Positions 45,434-54,450 of a stretch of DNA of 64,000 nt are shown piece after piece; the first letter of the stretch is position 1, and each line of letters starts with the position of its first letter. Source of the DNA: Anaerosoma tenue (GTDB lineage Bacteria > Actinomycetota > Coriobacteriia > Anaerosomatales > Anaerosomataceae); contig NZ_JALNTY010000001.1 in NCBI RefSeq assembly GCF_023161965.1, positions 664,501 through 728,500 of the forward strand, read 5' to 3'. Both the position numbers and the translations under genes were made by a program. The notes beneath the pieces were generated by a model. It saw only the letters and a list, made by a program, of their open reading frames with translations. It was not told where the DNA came from and did not search any database.

Positions 45434-46663
45434 CTAGCCGAGCTCGTGAAGCGCACCCGTGCCGCAGCACGCCTCGGCAAGCGACTCGGCATACGGCGCC
45501 CGGGCGATGCCGCGCTCCGTGATGATGGCGGTGACGAGCTCTGCGGGCGTGACATCGAACGCGGGGTTGTAGACCTCCACAGACGGCGGCGCGATACGCA
45601 CCCACCCGTCGAACTGGTAGGCTCCGCCCTTGCGGGAGATCTCCATCTGGTGGCCCTTGGTCATGCCAAGCGCGTACGGACCCGCCTCGGTGATCGCATC
45701 GAGCGACCGCGTCTCGATGGAGGTGCGCGGCTCGATCACGCCAGAGACGGTGACCCCGGTGACCTCGCGCTCGTCGCGCTCCTCGATCACGATCTCGTCC
45801 CCGCTGGTCAGCGTGAGGTCCACCGTGGACGAAGGAGCGGCCACGTAGAACGGGATCCCGTGCTCCTTGCAGAGCACCGCGAGCCCGTACGTGCCGATCT
45901 TGTTGGCCACATCGCCGTTGGCCGCGATCCGGTCGGCGCCCACGATCACGGCGTCCACCCAACCGCGGCGCATGACGCTGGCGGCCATGTTGTCGGTGAT
46001 CAGTTTGAACGGCACGCCCGCCATGCGGAGCTCCCACGCCGTGAGGCGGGCACCCTGCAGCACCGGCCGGGTCTCGTCCACCCACACCTGCGCCACCTTG
46101 CCCTCGGCGTGCGCGCTGAAGATCACGCCAAGCGCGGTGCCGTAGTACGCGGTTGCGAGCGATCCCGCGTTGCAATGCGTGAGGATGCGCGCACCGGGCT
46201 CGATCAGCGTCGCGCCGTGAGCTCCCAGCGCGCGGTTACGCTCCTCGTCCTCGGCACGGATCCGCAACGCCTCTTCGAGCACGAGCGGGCGGAGCGCGTC
46301 GAGACCCACGTCGGCGTTGTCGTGCGCGAAGAGCCTGATGCGCTCGGCTCCCCACTTCAGGTTCACGGCCGTTGGTCGCGTGGAAGCGATCTCGTCGGCC
46401 ACCCGGTCGATCTCCTCGAGGTAGTACCGCAAGTCGGAGATCTCGGCGCCCTCGGTCTCAGACCAGAGCGCCACGCCGAGAGCGGCCGCCACGCCGAGAG
46501 CCGGCGCGCCGCGCACCGCCATCCCTGAGATGGCCGTGCACACGCCGTCGTACGTGTTGCACACGAGCAGGTCGCCCACCAACGGCAGTCGGCTCTGGTC
46601 GATCATGCGCACGGTACCGTCTTCCCACCAGATGGTGAGCGGTATGTTGCCGAGTGAGGACAT
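45434..46663 (-). CDS. mtnA: methylthioribose-1-phosphate isomerase with internal insertion
   Basis: The 409-residue protein starts at ATG 46663. MtnA motifs include MAVRGAPALGVAA, ILTHCNAGSLAT (catalytic Cys164), VGADRIAANGDVANKIGTYG (catalytic Asp244) and YNPAFDVTPAELVTAIITERG near the end. A typical enzyme has about 350 residues; here an extra segment of about 50 residues (about 303-357, with GHQMEISRKGGAYQFDGW) lies between the EERD strand and YNPAFDVTP. The enzyme turns methylthioribose-1-phosphate into methylthioribulose-1-phosphate in methionine salvage. It sits two bases beyond ahcY. Confidence 0.9.
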   Translation of the reverse strand: MSSLGNIPLTIWWEDGTVRMIDQSRLPLVGDLLVCNTYDGVCTAISGMAVRGAPALGVAAALGVALWSETEGAEISDLRYYLEEIDRVADEIASTRPTAVNLKWGAERIRLFAHDNADVGLDALRPLVLEEALRIRAEDEERNRALGAHGATLIEPGARILTHCNAGSLATAYYGTALGVIFSAHAEGKVAQVWVDETRPVLQGARLTAWELRMAGVPFKLITDNMAASVMRRGWVDAVIVGADRIAANGDVANKIGTYGLAVLCKEHGIPFYVAAPSSTVDLTLTSGDEIVIEERDEREVTGVTVSGVIEPRTSIETRSLDAITEAGPYALGMTKGHQMEISRKGGAYQFDGWVRIAPPSVEVYNPAFDVTPAELVTAIITERGIARAPYAESLAEACCGTGALHELG

Positions 46664-46665
46664 GG

Positions 46666-47925
46666 CTAGATCGTGCCCTCTTGCCAGGAGCTCAGATAGC
46701 GCTCCTGCTCCTCGGTGAGCGTGTCGATCTTCACGCCCATGCTTGCCAGCTTGAGTTCCGCGATCGCGGCGTCGATCTCCTCCGGCACCTCGTACACGCC
46801 GGGCTCGAGGTCCGCGGCCTGGTCCACCATGAACTCGGCGCACAGCGCCTGGTTGGCGAAGCTCATGTCCATGACCGAGGCCGGATGGCCCTCGGCACAG
46901 GCGAGGTTCACCAGACGACCGTCGGCCAGCAGGTAGATCGCGCGGCCGTCGGCCATCACGAACTCCTCGACGAGCGGGCGTACCTCGCGCGTTGAGACCG
47001 CCTTCTCGCGCAGGTGCGGGATGTCGATCTCAACGTTGAAGTGGCCGGAGTTGCAGATGATGGCGCCGCTCTTCATGGCGTCGAAGGCGCCCGAATCGAT
47101 CACGTTGATGTCGCCGGTGACGGTGACCCAGATGTCGGCCTGCGCGGCAGCCTCGAGCGCCGGCATCACGCGGTAGCCGTCCATCACGGCCTCCAGCGCC
47201 TTGAGCGGGTCGACCTCGCACACGATCACGTTGCCGCCGAGGCCGTCGGCGCGCATCGCGATGCCGCGGCCGCACCAGCCGTAGCCGGAGACGACGACCG
47301 TGCGGCCGGCGATCAGGCGGTTGGTGGCGCGGATGATGCCGTCGATCGTGGACTGGCCGGTGCCGTACCGGTTGTCGAAGAGGTGCTTGGTGTTCGCCTC
47401 GTTCACGGCCACGATCGGGTACTTGAGCGCGCCGTCGTCGGACATGGCCGCCAGACGGATCACGCCCGTGGTGGTCTCCTCGGTGCCGCCGATGATGTGC
47501 TCGATCACCTCGGGGCGGTCGGCGTGGATGCGGCCCACCACATCTGCGCCGTCATCCATCGTGATCTGCGGCTTGTGATCGATCGCGGCGTCGATGTGCG
47601 CGTAGTAGGTCTCCGTGTCCTCGCCCTTGATGGCGTAGGTGCGGATGCCGTAGTGCTCCACGAGCGCGGCAGCCACGTCGTCCTGGGTGGAGAGCGGGTT
47701 GCTCGCGCACAGCACCACGTCGGCGCCGCCCGCCTGGAGCGTGCGCATCAGGTTGGCGGTCTCGGTGGTGACGTGCAGGCATGCGCTCACGCGCACGCCG
47801 TCGAGCGGCTTCTCAGCCTCGAAGCGCTCGCGGATCTGTGCGAGCACGGGCATGTCGGCATCGGCCCACTCGATACGCGCCTTGCCTGCGTCGGCGAGAG
47901 TGAGGTCCTTCACGTGGTGGTCCAT
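46666..47925 (-). CDS. ahcY: adenosylhomocysteinase
   Basis: The 419-residue protein starts at ATG 47925. Features are [17 protein letters not shown], the [18 protein letters not shown] segment, the NAD-binding [20 protein letters not shown] and [12 protein letters not shown]. The C-terminus ends [11 protein letters not shown] rather than the K-x-x-H-Y-R-Y tail of long-form enzymes, and the roughly 40-residue insertion of those forms is missing, as in archaeal-type and short bacterial enzymes. It splits S-adenosylhomocysteine to adenosine and homocysteine. In an operon with mtnA and a PNP. Confidence 0.94.
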   Translation of the reverse strand: MDHHVKDLTLADAGKARIEWADADMPVLAQIRERFEAEKPLDGVRVSACLHVTTETANLMRTLQAGGADVVLCASNPLSTQDDVAAALVEHYGIRTYAIKGEDTETYYAHIDAAIDHKPQITMDDGADVVGRIHADRPEVIEHIIGGTEETTTGVIRLAAMSDDGALKYPIVAVNEANTKHLFDNRYGTGQSTIDGIIRATNRLIAGRTVVVSGYGWCGRGIAMRADGLGGNVIVCEVDPLKALEAVMDGYRVMPALEAAAQADIWVTVTGDINVIDSGAFDAMKSGAIICNSGHFNVEIDIPHLREKAVSTREVRPLVEEFVMADGRAIYLLADGRLVNLACAEGHPASVMDMSFANQALCAEFMVDQAADLEPGVYEVPEEIDAAIAELKLASMGVKIDTLTEEQERYLSSWQEGTI

Positions 47926-48008
47926 GGGGGTCCTTTCTGTGCGGAACGGACGTCGCGAAGCGCGACATGCCGTGAGGCCGTCTGGAGCCGGGTCGACCCG
48001 GCCATACA

Positions 48009-48830
48009 TCACAACCCGCGTAGTATAGCAAGCATCAGGCCGGTGAGATCGCTGGCCGCCGCCCGACCCGCTTCGAGCACCTCCTCGTGGCTCAGGCCCA
48101 CGCCCGCGGCCGCGTTGGTGACGAGCGAGAAGCCGAGCACGCGCATACCCAGCGCGCGGGCCACCACCACCTCGTGCACCGTGGACATGCCCACCAGGTC
48201 GGCGCCGAGCGTGCGCAGCATCGCCACCTCGGCGGGAGTCTCGTACGCCGGACCCGGCAGCCCGCAGTACACGCCCTCGGGCTCGATCTCCACGCCGGTC
48301 TCGAGTGCAGCGGCGACCGCTGACTGGCGGAGGCCTGGGTCGTACGCGTCGCGCATCGGCACGAACGGCGTGCCGCCTTCCGGGCCGGCCCATCCCGTGA
48401 GCGGACTGCGACCGGTAAGGTTGATCTGGTCCGAGAGCAGCACGATGTCGCCCGGCGAGAGCGTCTCGCGCACGCCGCCTGCCGCGTTGGTGACGATGAG
48501 CGTGTCACAGCCGAGCGCTGCAGCCAGGCGCACGGGATACGACGCGTCGTGCGCGCTCACGCCCTGGTACGGATGCGCCCGGCCCTGGAAGAGCGCCACG
48601 GGCACGCCGCTGAGCCTACCGCCCACCAACCGGCCCGCGTGCCCGGCTACCGAGCCCACCTGTGGGAACCCCTCGAGGTCTGAGTACGACAGGGAGCAGG
48701 CGTCCTCGGCGATATCGGCGAGACCCGAGAGCCCTGAGCCCAGCACGAGGGCCACGCGGGCCGCCTCGGGCACGACTGTTCTGGCCTGCTCGATGTCTGA
48801 GTCAGGCACGGTGAGCGTGACGCTGGACAT
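48009..48830 (-). CDS. punA: purine nucleoside phosphorylase (trimeric, 6-oxopurine type)
   Basis: The 273-residue protein starts at ATG 48830. Motifs are [12 protein letters not shown] (phosphate loop), [23 protein letters not shown] and [13 protein letters not shown]. The base-recognising residues are Glu in YETPAE and Asn in SLVTNAAAG, as in guanosine/inosine-specific PNPs rather than in methylthioadenosine phosphorylase. With ahcY and mtnA, the trio suggests recycling of adenosine-derived or methylthio-nucleosides, possibly through deaminated (inosine) forms. Confidence 0.92.
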   Translation of the reverse strand: MSSVTLTVPDSDIEQARTVVPEAARVALVLGSGLSGLADIAEDACSLSYSDLEGFPQVGSVAGHAGRLVGGRLSGVPVALFQGRAHPYQGVSAHDASYPVRLAAALGCDTLIVTNAAGGVRETLSPGDIVLLSDQINLTGRSPLTGWAGPEGGTPFVPMRDAYDPGLRQSAVAAALETGVEIEPEGVYCGLPGPAYETPAEVAMLRTLGADLVGMSTVHEVVVARALGMRVLGFSLVTNAAAGVGLSHEEVLEAGRAAASDLTGLMLAILRGL

Positions 48831-48893
48831 GGGCGCCTCCCGGGATCTCGGCTGACCCCATGAGAGTAGCACCCCCGGCCGACACGCGAGACG

Positions 48894-51119
48894 CTAGCGC
48901 ATCACTTCGTCCAGCGACAGCAGACCGTCGATGGATACCGCGCTCGGCCCGCCGAAGATGGTGAGCCCGGCGATCCCCGCCTTGCGCTCGAGCAAGAACG
49001 ACTGGGTCCCTCCGGGACACGAATCGACCCGCGTCAGCAGAATCGGCTGCTCGGTCACGCCTGCCAGCACTCCGCCCGAGAGCGCATCGGCGTACGTCGC
49101 TCCGGTGGCCAGATACACCTGACCGTACCCGAAGCCTTCGACATCCACCGAATGCCGCGCGATCGCCGAGGACGTGTGATATCGGTCAGCGCCGGCGAGA
49201 CGCGTGACATCGCCGCCGGTGAGATCGCCGATGGTGGTGGCAACGCCCCCGGTAACGACCGAGGTGCCGCCCGCGATCAGCGTGGTCGCGGGCTTGGCAT
49301 CCGCGAAGAACGCACTCACGGAGCCGGGGACACGATCCGTGGCGCTAAGCAGGATCGGATATCTCCTGGCGTATGCAAGACCGGAGATGGCCGCGCCATC
49401 GGCCCACGCCGAGCCGCTCACGACGATCGCCTTCGTAACGCCGGAGAGAGACTCCACCTCGCGGGCCGCGAGCACCGACGTGTCGTAGCGGTTGGCACCG
49501 GCAAAGCGGACTATCTCAGCCGAGGGCAGAAGCGACCGCACGCTTTCTTCTACCGAGGATGACACCGCCGCCGTGCCTCCCATGATGTAGACCTTGGAGG
49601 GTGCGAGGCTCCGGACCTCTCGTGCCACGGAGTCAGGGAGACGGTCCTTCGCCGTGAGCAGCAGCGGACCGCCGGCCGCGCCCGCTACAGCCGAGCCGGT
49701 CAGCGCATCCGCGTAGTCCTGACCGCTCGCCAGCACCACTGCGGGAGCTGTGCCTCCCGGGAACGCGGCATTGCAGATCTCCACAGAAGTGGCGTACCGG
49801 TCGATCCCCTCCACACGCGAGATCGGGAAGGTCGTGGGCCGGAAGTTGGGAGACTTGAGCTCAAGCGCCACCTTCACCGTCCACGACGAAAGCTTGACGC
49901 TGTCGCCCGTCGAGAACTTGAAGTAGACCCATCTCGGGTAGCCTGATACCCCGTAATCGACGCTGATGCTCGACACCCACACGGAGCTGCCGGCGCCGAC
50001 CGGTACGGGCGCAAGGCCATGGCCGGCGAGTTCGCTCGTAACGCTTGACGAACCCTTGAGCTTCCCTGCGAGCGTGAGTCCGTCCATCTGGACGGTCCAC
50101 GACTGGTTCGGACATCCCGCGAGAGCCTCGTACGGTGACGGCACGCCGGTGTAGTAGGGCTTGGGCGCGGAGTAGCTCCACGAGTCCTCGATGTTGGCCG
50201 TATGGCCGCCCATCGATGACGAGAAGAAGGTCGTGATCACGGTCCCGTCGTACATCGCGTAGCGGTTGGCCGTGGCGTCGGCCGCCGCATTGGTGTTGGA
50301 GTGCTCGCCTGTACTGTAGTCGGGGTTGGTGCGATCCGAGCCCTTTGAATGGCCGCCGTATGCTTGCGACTTAGTGGTGCAGTAGACGGTAGACGACGCG
50401 TACGCGTACGAGCGCGCCGCGATCGCCTGGGCCTGCAATGCAGCCGGCTGCCAGCTTGCGGGACTCTCACGAGGGATGACGCCCTTGACGTAGTCCTCCA
50501 TGGCAAGATCGCCGATGAGCCGGATCTTGCTGCTGCTCGCGCTCATGCGGATGAACCCGCGATGGCGCACATACCACGACTTGTACAGCCCGGTCCCCTC
50601 GACCACCTGCAACAGCGGAGGATTGCCGCCCACCGGGTCGACCCTTACCTCGCCGGTCAATGTCATTGGGGAGCCGATGCTCCCGCCGCTCACCACGATC
50701 GAGCTGCCTGAGGCGGTGAAGGTATACGTCCCGTCCGCGTACTCGACACCGTTGATCTTGAGCTTGCCGCCTTCGTAGCCCGGACGGATGCGCCACGTCT
50801 GTCGCGTGTACTCGGCACTGCCGGTGCCCGCATCCGGATCCAACCGTACACGGATGCGTTTACCGGTGATCGTGCCCAGATAGGAGCCCTGGAAGTAATG
50901 CTTGATGATCTGCTCAGCGGTCCAGCCCTTGATGGCGTAACCCTGCGCGCCGTACTGGCTCATACCGATGCCATGACCCCATCCACCGCCATTGAAGACG
51001 AAGTCGGGGATCGCCTGGATCGTGATCTCGGCTGATGCCGGCGCGGGGAAGGCAAGGGTGAACACCACGGAGAGCGCCGCGAGCGCGGCTGCGATCCGGA
51101 TGAGGGGGCTACGATGCAT
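48894..51119 (-). CDS. SpoIID/LytB-domain protein with three cell-wall-binding repeats
   Basis: A 741-residue secreted protein starting at ATG 51119 with a Sec signal (ending PAPASAE). The first 70 residues contain NGGGWGHGIGMSQYGAQGYA, the catalytic-type motif of SpoIID/LytB proteins, and later LAMEDYVKGVIPRESPASW and AQAIAARSYAYAS. SpoIID is a lytic transglycosylase acting on peptidoglycan. The C-terminal about 300 residues form three cell-wall-binding repeat 2 units (IDRYATSVEI, ANRYDTSVLA, ADRYHTSSAI, each with an ILLT/ILLS and a GG repeat), which attach surface proteins to anionic wall polymers. This is a non-sporulation SpoIID protein. Confidence 0.88.
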   Translation of the reverse strand: MHRSPLIRIAAALAALSVVFTLAFPAPASAEITIQAIPDFVFNGGGWGHGIGMSQYGAQGYAIKGWTAEQIIKHYFQGSYLGTITGKRIRVRLDPDAGTGSAEYTRQTWRIRPGYEGGKLKINGVEYADGTYTFTASGSSIVVSGGSIGSPMTLTGEVRVDPVGGNPPLLQVVEGTGLYKSWYVRHRGFIRMSASSSKIRLIGDLAMEDYVKGVIPRESPASWQPAALQAQAIAARSYAYASSTVYCTTKSQAYGGHSKGSDRTNPDYSTGEHSNTNAAADATANRYAMYDGTVITTFFSSSMGGHTANIEDSWSYSAPKPYYTGVPSPYEALAGCPNQSWTVQMDGLTLAGKLKGSSSVTSELAGHGLAPVPVGAGSSVWVSSISVDYGVSGYPRWVYFKFSTGDSVKLSSWTVKVALELKSPNFRPTTFPISRVEGIDRYATSVEICNAAFPGGTAPAVVLASGQDYADALTGSAVAGAAGGPLLLTAKDRLPDSVAREVRSLAPSKVYIMGGTAAVSSSVEESVRSLLPSAEIVRFAGANRYDTSVLAAREVESLSGVTKAIVVSGSAWADGAAISGLAYARRYPILLSATDRVPGSVSAFFADAKPATTLIAGGTSVVTGGVATTIGDLTGGDVTRLAGADRYHTSSAIARHSVDVEGFGYGQVYLATGATYADALSGGVLAGVTEQPILLTRVDSCPGGTQSFLLERKAGIAGLTIFGGPSAVSIDGLLSLDEVMR

Positions 51120-51164
51120 GGGAACACTCCTCCATGATTGCTGGGTTGTGTCTCATCCGGCCCC

Positions 51165-51170
51165 ACTATA
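51165..51170 (-). promoter_or_regulatory. possible -10 box of the SpoIID-type gene
   Basis: TATAGT on the minus strand lies 46 bases before the ATG. No -35 match to TTGACA was found. Confidence 0.3.
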
Positions 51171-51278
51171 ACACCGTGCCCGAGTCGGGGCTGCCGGCAG
51201 GGGCAGGCGTGAACGAACCGTCATCCCTACTGGTATCGGACGGTGGCCCCGCCCGCTGCAGGACAGCCCGACGAACGG

Positions 51279-52457
51279 TCAGGCGAGCCGCCCGTAAGCG
51301 ACGCGCAGACGCTCAGCCGCGGCGCCCCAGTTAAGGCTGTCCTCCACGATCGCCCGGCCCCTGGCACCCATGCGCTTGGCCTCGGCCGGATCGTCGAGCA
51401 CCTGCCGCAGAGCGCCGGCGACGCTCGACGGGTCGAGATCGTCGATCACGAACCCGATACCCTTCTCGCGCACATACTGTGCCACCCAGGTACCCTCCGA
51501 GACGATCACGGGCAGCCCGGCGGCCATCCCCTCCATCGCCTTCACGGGGAAGTGGGTGCGGTAGTTGCCGAAGCTCGTGTCGTACGCGGCATAGACGACA
51601 TCGCAGTCCTCGTAGAGCGGCGGGATCTCGTCGTACATCAGGCGGCCCCGTGTGGTGATGCGATCACGCCCCTCGGCCAGACGGCGCACCTCCTCCTCGG
51701 CGGTGCCATCGCCTGCGAGCAGCGCAGACGCCTGCGGGAGTCCGTCGATCGCCTTCATCAGCACCTCGAGCCGCAACGCGTCGCGCTTCTTGCCGATGAA
51801 GCACACCTGGATGGCGTCTTTCGCCTCCGACATGCGTGAGGGCTGCGGGAAGCGCGCGAGGTCGGGGGCGTTCTCCACAAGCACCACGCGAGGATCGCTG
51901 CTGCCGGTACCGGCGACGCGCCCTACCTGACCGGGGTTGGCGAACACGATGGCGTCGGCGCGCCGCACGCCACGCCGCTCGATCAGCCGAACCGCCGCAC
52001 GCGCTGCCGCGCCTTTGATGCCGCTCCGCGGGATCATCTTGCTCTCGGCGTAGAGTTCGTGGAAGTCGAGCACCAAGCGGACCTGCGACCGCAGACGCTT
52101 GACCCGCACGCCAACCGGGATGGTGTCGGTGTCGTGGCAGTGCACCACATGCGGATCGAGCGCGAGGACCGCCTCGGCCGCCGCATCCCAGAAGCGGGGG
52201 TACAGCCGCACGTTCCTGAGCCCCGCGCCGTGGCTGGCGGGCGGGCCCAGGCGCACCACGTCGAACCCGTCGCGCCGCTCGTGCGCCGGATGCGACTGCG
52301 AGCGGTCCCACGCCACGATCGTGACCTCCCGGCCGGCCGAGGCGAGCACACGGGCCTCCTTCTCCACCCGCGGGTCTGAGGCGGCGTCGTTGCTGAGCAC
52401 CATCACGACCCGCCTCACATCTGGCGCCGCCGCATCTGTGCGCGTGACCTCACTCAT
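51279..52457 (-). CDS. glycosyltransferase family 4-like protein
   Basis: A 392-residue protein starting at ATG 52457; it overlaps the preceding GT gene by eight bases. The N-terminal Rossmann domain has MVLSNDAASDPRVEKEARVL and HCHDTDTIPVG; the C-terminal domain has AMEGMAAGLPVIVSEG with the nucleotide-sugar glutamate, and ARGRAIVEDSLNW at the end. GT4 retaining enzymes transfer sugars from activated donors; donor and acceptor are unknown. It is the last gene of a minus-strand polysaccharide operon. Confidence 0.85.
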   Translation of the reverse strand: MSEVTRTDAAAPDVRRVVMVLSNDAASDPRVEKEARVLASAGREVTIVAWDRSQSHPAHERRDGFDVVRLGPPASHGAGLRNVRLYPRFWDAAAEAVLALDPHVVHCHDTDTIPVGVRVKRLRSQVRLVLDFHELYAESKMIPRSGIKGAAARAAVRLIERRGVRRADAIVFANPGQVGRVAGTGSSDPRVVLVENAPDLARFPQPSRMSEAKDAIQVCFIGKKRDALRLEVLMKAIDGLPQASALLAGDGTAEEEVRRLAEGRDRITTRGRLMYDEIPPLYEDCDVVYAAYDTSFGNYRTHFPVKAMEGMAAGLPVIVSEGTWVAQYVREKGIGFVIDDLDPSSVAGALRQVLDDPAEAKRMGARGRAIVEDSLNWGAAAERLRVAYGRLA

Positions 52458-53700
52458 CGGTAGCGCCTCCCTGCGGTGGCTGGCCGTCCGTCTCGGCCGT
52501 GCCGAGCGTAGCGCCCGGAAGCCTTCCGGCCACCACCTCCCGGTAGAGCGCCACCAGCCGCTCGCCCACGGCCTGGGGGCCGTAGCGCTCGTGCACGCCG
52601 TAGGACAGCGCCGTCGGATCGAACGAGCCGATGCGGTCGAGTGCGCGGGCGATGGCGCTCGCAAGCGAGTCCGCGTCGCCGGGCTCGGCAAGCTCGCCCT
52701 CGGAGGGGCCGACGATCCCCTGCGGGCCGCCGGATGCGGTGGCCACCACCGGGGTGCCCGAAGCGAGCGCCTCGAGCAGCACCACGCCGAATCCCTCGCG
52801 CAACGACGGCAGGACGAACAGGTCCGCGGAGCGGTACTCGGCAGCGAGCGCCTCCCTATCGAGCGCGCCCGGGAACGTCACGCGATCGGCGATGCCGAGA
52901 CGCGCTGCCAGCGCTTCGAGGCTGCCGCGCTCGGGGCCCTCGCCCACCATGCGGAGACGCAGATCGGGCCGCGTGGGCGCCAGCAGCGCGAGCGCCTCGA
53001 TGAGCACGCGGTGCCCTTTCACGTCCACCAGCCGGCCCACCGACAGCAGCGTGTCTGCCGAGAGAGGCGTGTCACGGACGGTGAACGACCCGGCATCGAA
53101 CGTGTTGGGGATCACGAGCACGCGCGCCGGGTCGGCGCCGAGCAGCGCGGCCGTGTCGCGAGCGAGCGGCTCGCTCACGCATACCACCGCGGCGGCATCG
53201 CGCACGACAGGCTCAAGCTCGGCCTTCCAGACGGCGCGGATGATGTTGGAGTAGAGGTCGGAGCCGTGCACGGTGACGATGTACGGCAGACCGTGCCGCA
53301 GGGCGAGCATCCGCCCGGCCGAACCCGCCGGATACAGGGTGTGAACATGCACGAACGACGGACGCTCGTGCTCTACCACCGCGGCGAAATCGTCCTCCGA
53401 GGCCGCCGCCATCGACCGGCCTACATGCGTGTACCGCAGCCGGCGCGGCAGCACATGATACGCGGGATGACGCACCTCGAGGCCACCGAAAGCCGAGCGC
53501 GGCGGCACGAACGGACGCGGCAGGAGCCGCGCGAGGAACCGCGAGGTGCGCGGCACAGGCGCGATCACCGACCACGACACCGCGTCAGAGGTGGCCCGCA
53601 CCTGCTCGGCCACGAACAAGCCGCGTGCGGGCTCCGCGGGATTCGGGAACTGCTTGGAATACGTGAGCCCGACGAGCGGACCGTGCTCCCGGTCGTCCAC
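52450..53700 (-). CDS. glycosyltransferase family 4 protein
   Basis: A 416-residue GT4 enzyme starting at GTG 53700. It shows an acceptor-side loop (SKQFPNPAEPARGLFVAEQV), HVHTLYPAGSAG, VSVGRLVDVKGH-like LLSVGRLVDVKGHRVLIEA, and the donor motif SLREGFGVVLLEALASG. A Pro/Gly/Glu-rich tail follows. It is next to the Wzz-like gene (nine-base gap) and overlaps the downstream GT gene. Confidence 0.88.
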   Translation of the reverse strand: MDDREHGPLVGLTYSKQFPNPAEPARGLFVAEQVRATSDAVSWSVIAPVPRTSRFLARLLPRPFVPPRSAFGGLEVRHPAYHVLPRRLRYTHVGRSMAAASEDDFAAVVEHERPSFVHVHTLYPAGSAGRMLALRHGLPYIVTVHGSDLYSNIIRAVWKAELEPVVRDAAAVVCVSEPLARDTAALLGADPARVLVIPNTFDAGSFTVRDTPLSADTLLSVGRLVDVKGHRVLIEALALLAPTRPDLRLRMVGEGPERGSLEALAARLGIADRVTFPGALDREALAAEYRSADLFVLPSLREGFGVVLLEALASGTPVVATASGGPQGIVGPSEGELAEPGDADSLASAIARALDRIGSFDPTALSYGVHERYGPQAVGERLVALYREVVAGRLPGATLGTAETDGQPPQGGATDE

Positions 53701-53709
53701 TGAGACCCG

Positions 53710-54450
53710 CTACCCCTCGTGCCGTATCGCCTGCGGCCGCTCGCGCAGCAGCACGACCAGAGCCGCCAGGGCGAGTCCCGCCAGTGCAGCGCCGAGGGCA
53801 GTCCTGCGACGCCCCGACTCCACGTCCTGCTGCGTCACGATGGGCTCGCCGTCGTAGGCGAGAGCGCCCTCCTGCTGCTGCAGCAGCGCCTCGTCAACGA
53901 TGAGCGTGGTGCGCACCGAGTACAGACGGTAGCGGGTGTCGACCCGCTGCGACGAGGTGAGCTCCGGGTCCTCCAGCGCCTCTTCCAGCACGCTGACCAT
54001 GTCACGCTCCTCGGCGACCCTGAGTCTTGTACGGTTCAGTTCGGGCTCGCTCATCTCGAGGTACTCGGCAACCACCGCCTCGGCGGCCACGTCGGCAACC
54101 GTGCCGGCGGTCTCCTCGGAAGGCCCGATGTATCGTGCGTGGAACTCCGTCTGCGGGTTGCCGGTCGTGTAGAAGGACAGGCTGCCCTCGGCCGTCCCGG
54201 CCTCCTGCAACACGGCGTCTTTGAAGTCGGCCGACTGCACCTCGGCCAGCACGCGCTCGGGCACCGGAAGGCCCGGGTACCGCGAGACGGTGGCGTTGTC
54301 GATCCGCAGCGTGGCCTCCCCCACCCACATAGGGTCGCCCGGATCTGCCACGAGATACGCGGTCGCTCCGGCGATGAGCGCCACAGCCCCGAGGATCCAC
54401 CACGCCCGCAGCAGCGCGTGCACGAGACGACGAACGTTCGACTCAGACAT
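53710..54450 (-). CDS. Wzz-like polysaccharide chain-length/co-polymerase protein
   Basis: A 246-residue protein starting at ATG 54450 (its start overlaps the ligase gene by eight bases). Two transmembrane helices (about 18-38 WWILGAVALIAGATAYLVA, and near the C-terminus ALGAALAGLALAALVVLL) flank a mostly helical extracytoplasmic domain with DATVSRYPGLP-like elements. This is the membrane layout of chain-length regulators of Wzx/Wzy-type export. No kinase domain is fused. Confidence 0.65.
   Translation of the reverse strand: MSESNVRRLVHALLRAWWILGAVALIAGATAYLVADPGDPMWVGEATLRIDNATVSRYPGLPVPERVLAEVQSADFKDAVLQEAGTAEGSLSFYTTGNPQTEFHARYIGPSEETAGTVADVAAEAVVAEYLEMSEPELNRTRLRVAEERDMVSVLEEALEDPELTSSQRVDTRYRLYSVRTTLIVDEALLQQQEGALAYDGEPIVTQQDVESGRRRTALGAALAGLALAALVVLLRERPQAIRHEG

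Noticed and set aside
44306-46528. 740-codon plus-strand open frame
   Set aside because: It is antisense to comF, the AEC transporter gene and mtnA, and is His/Arg-rich with no motifs.
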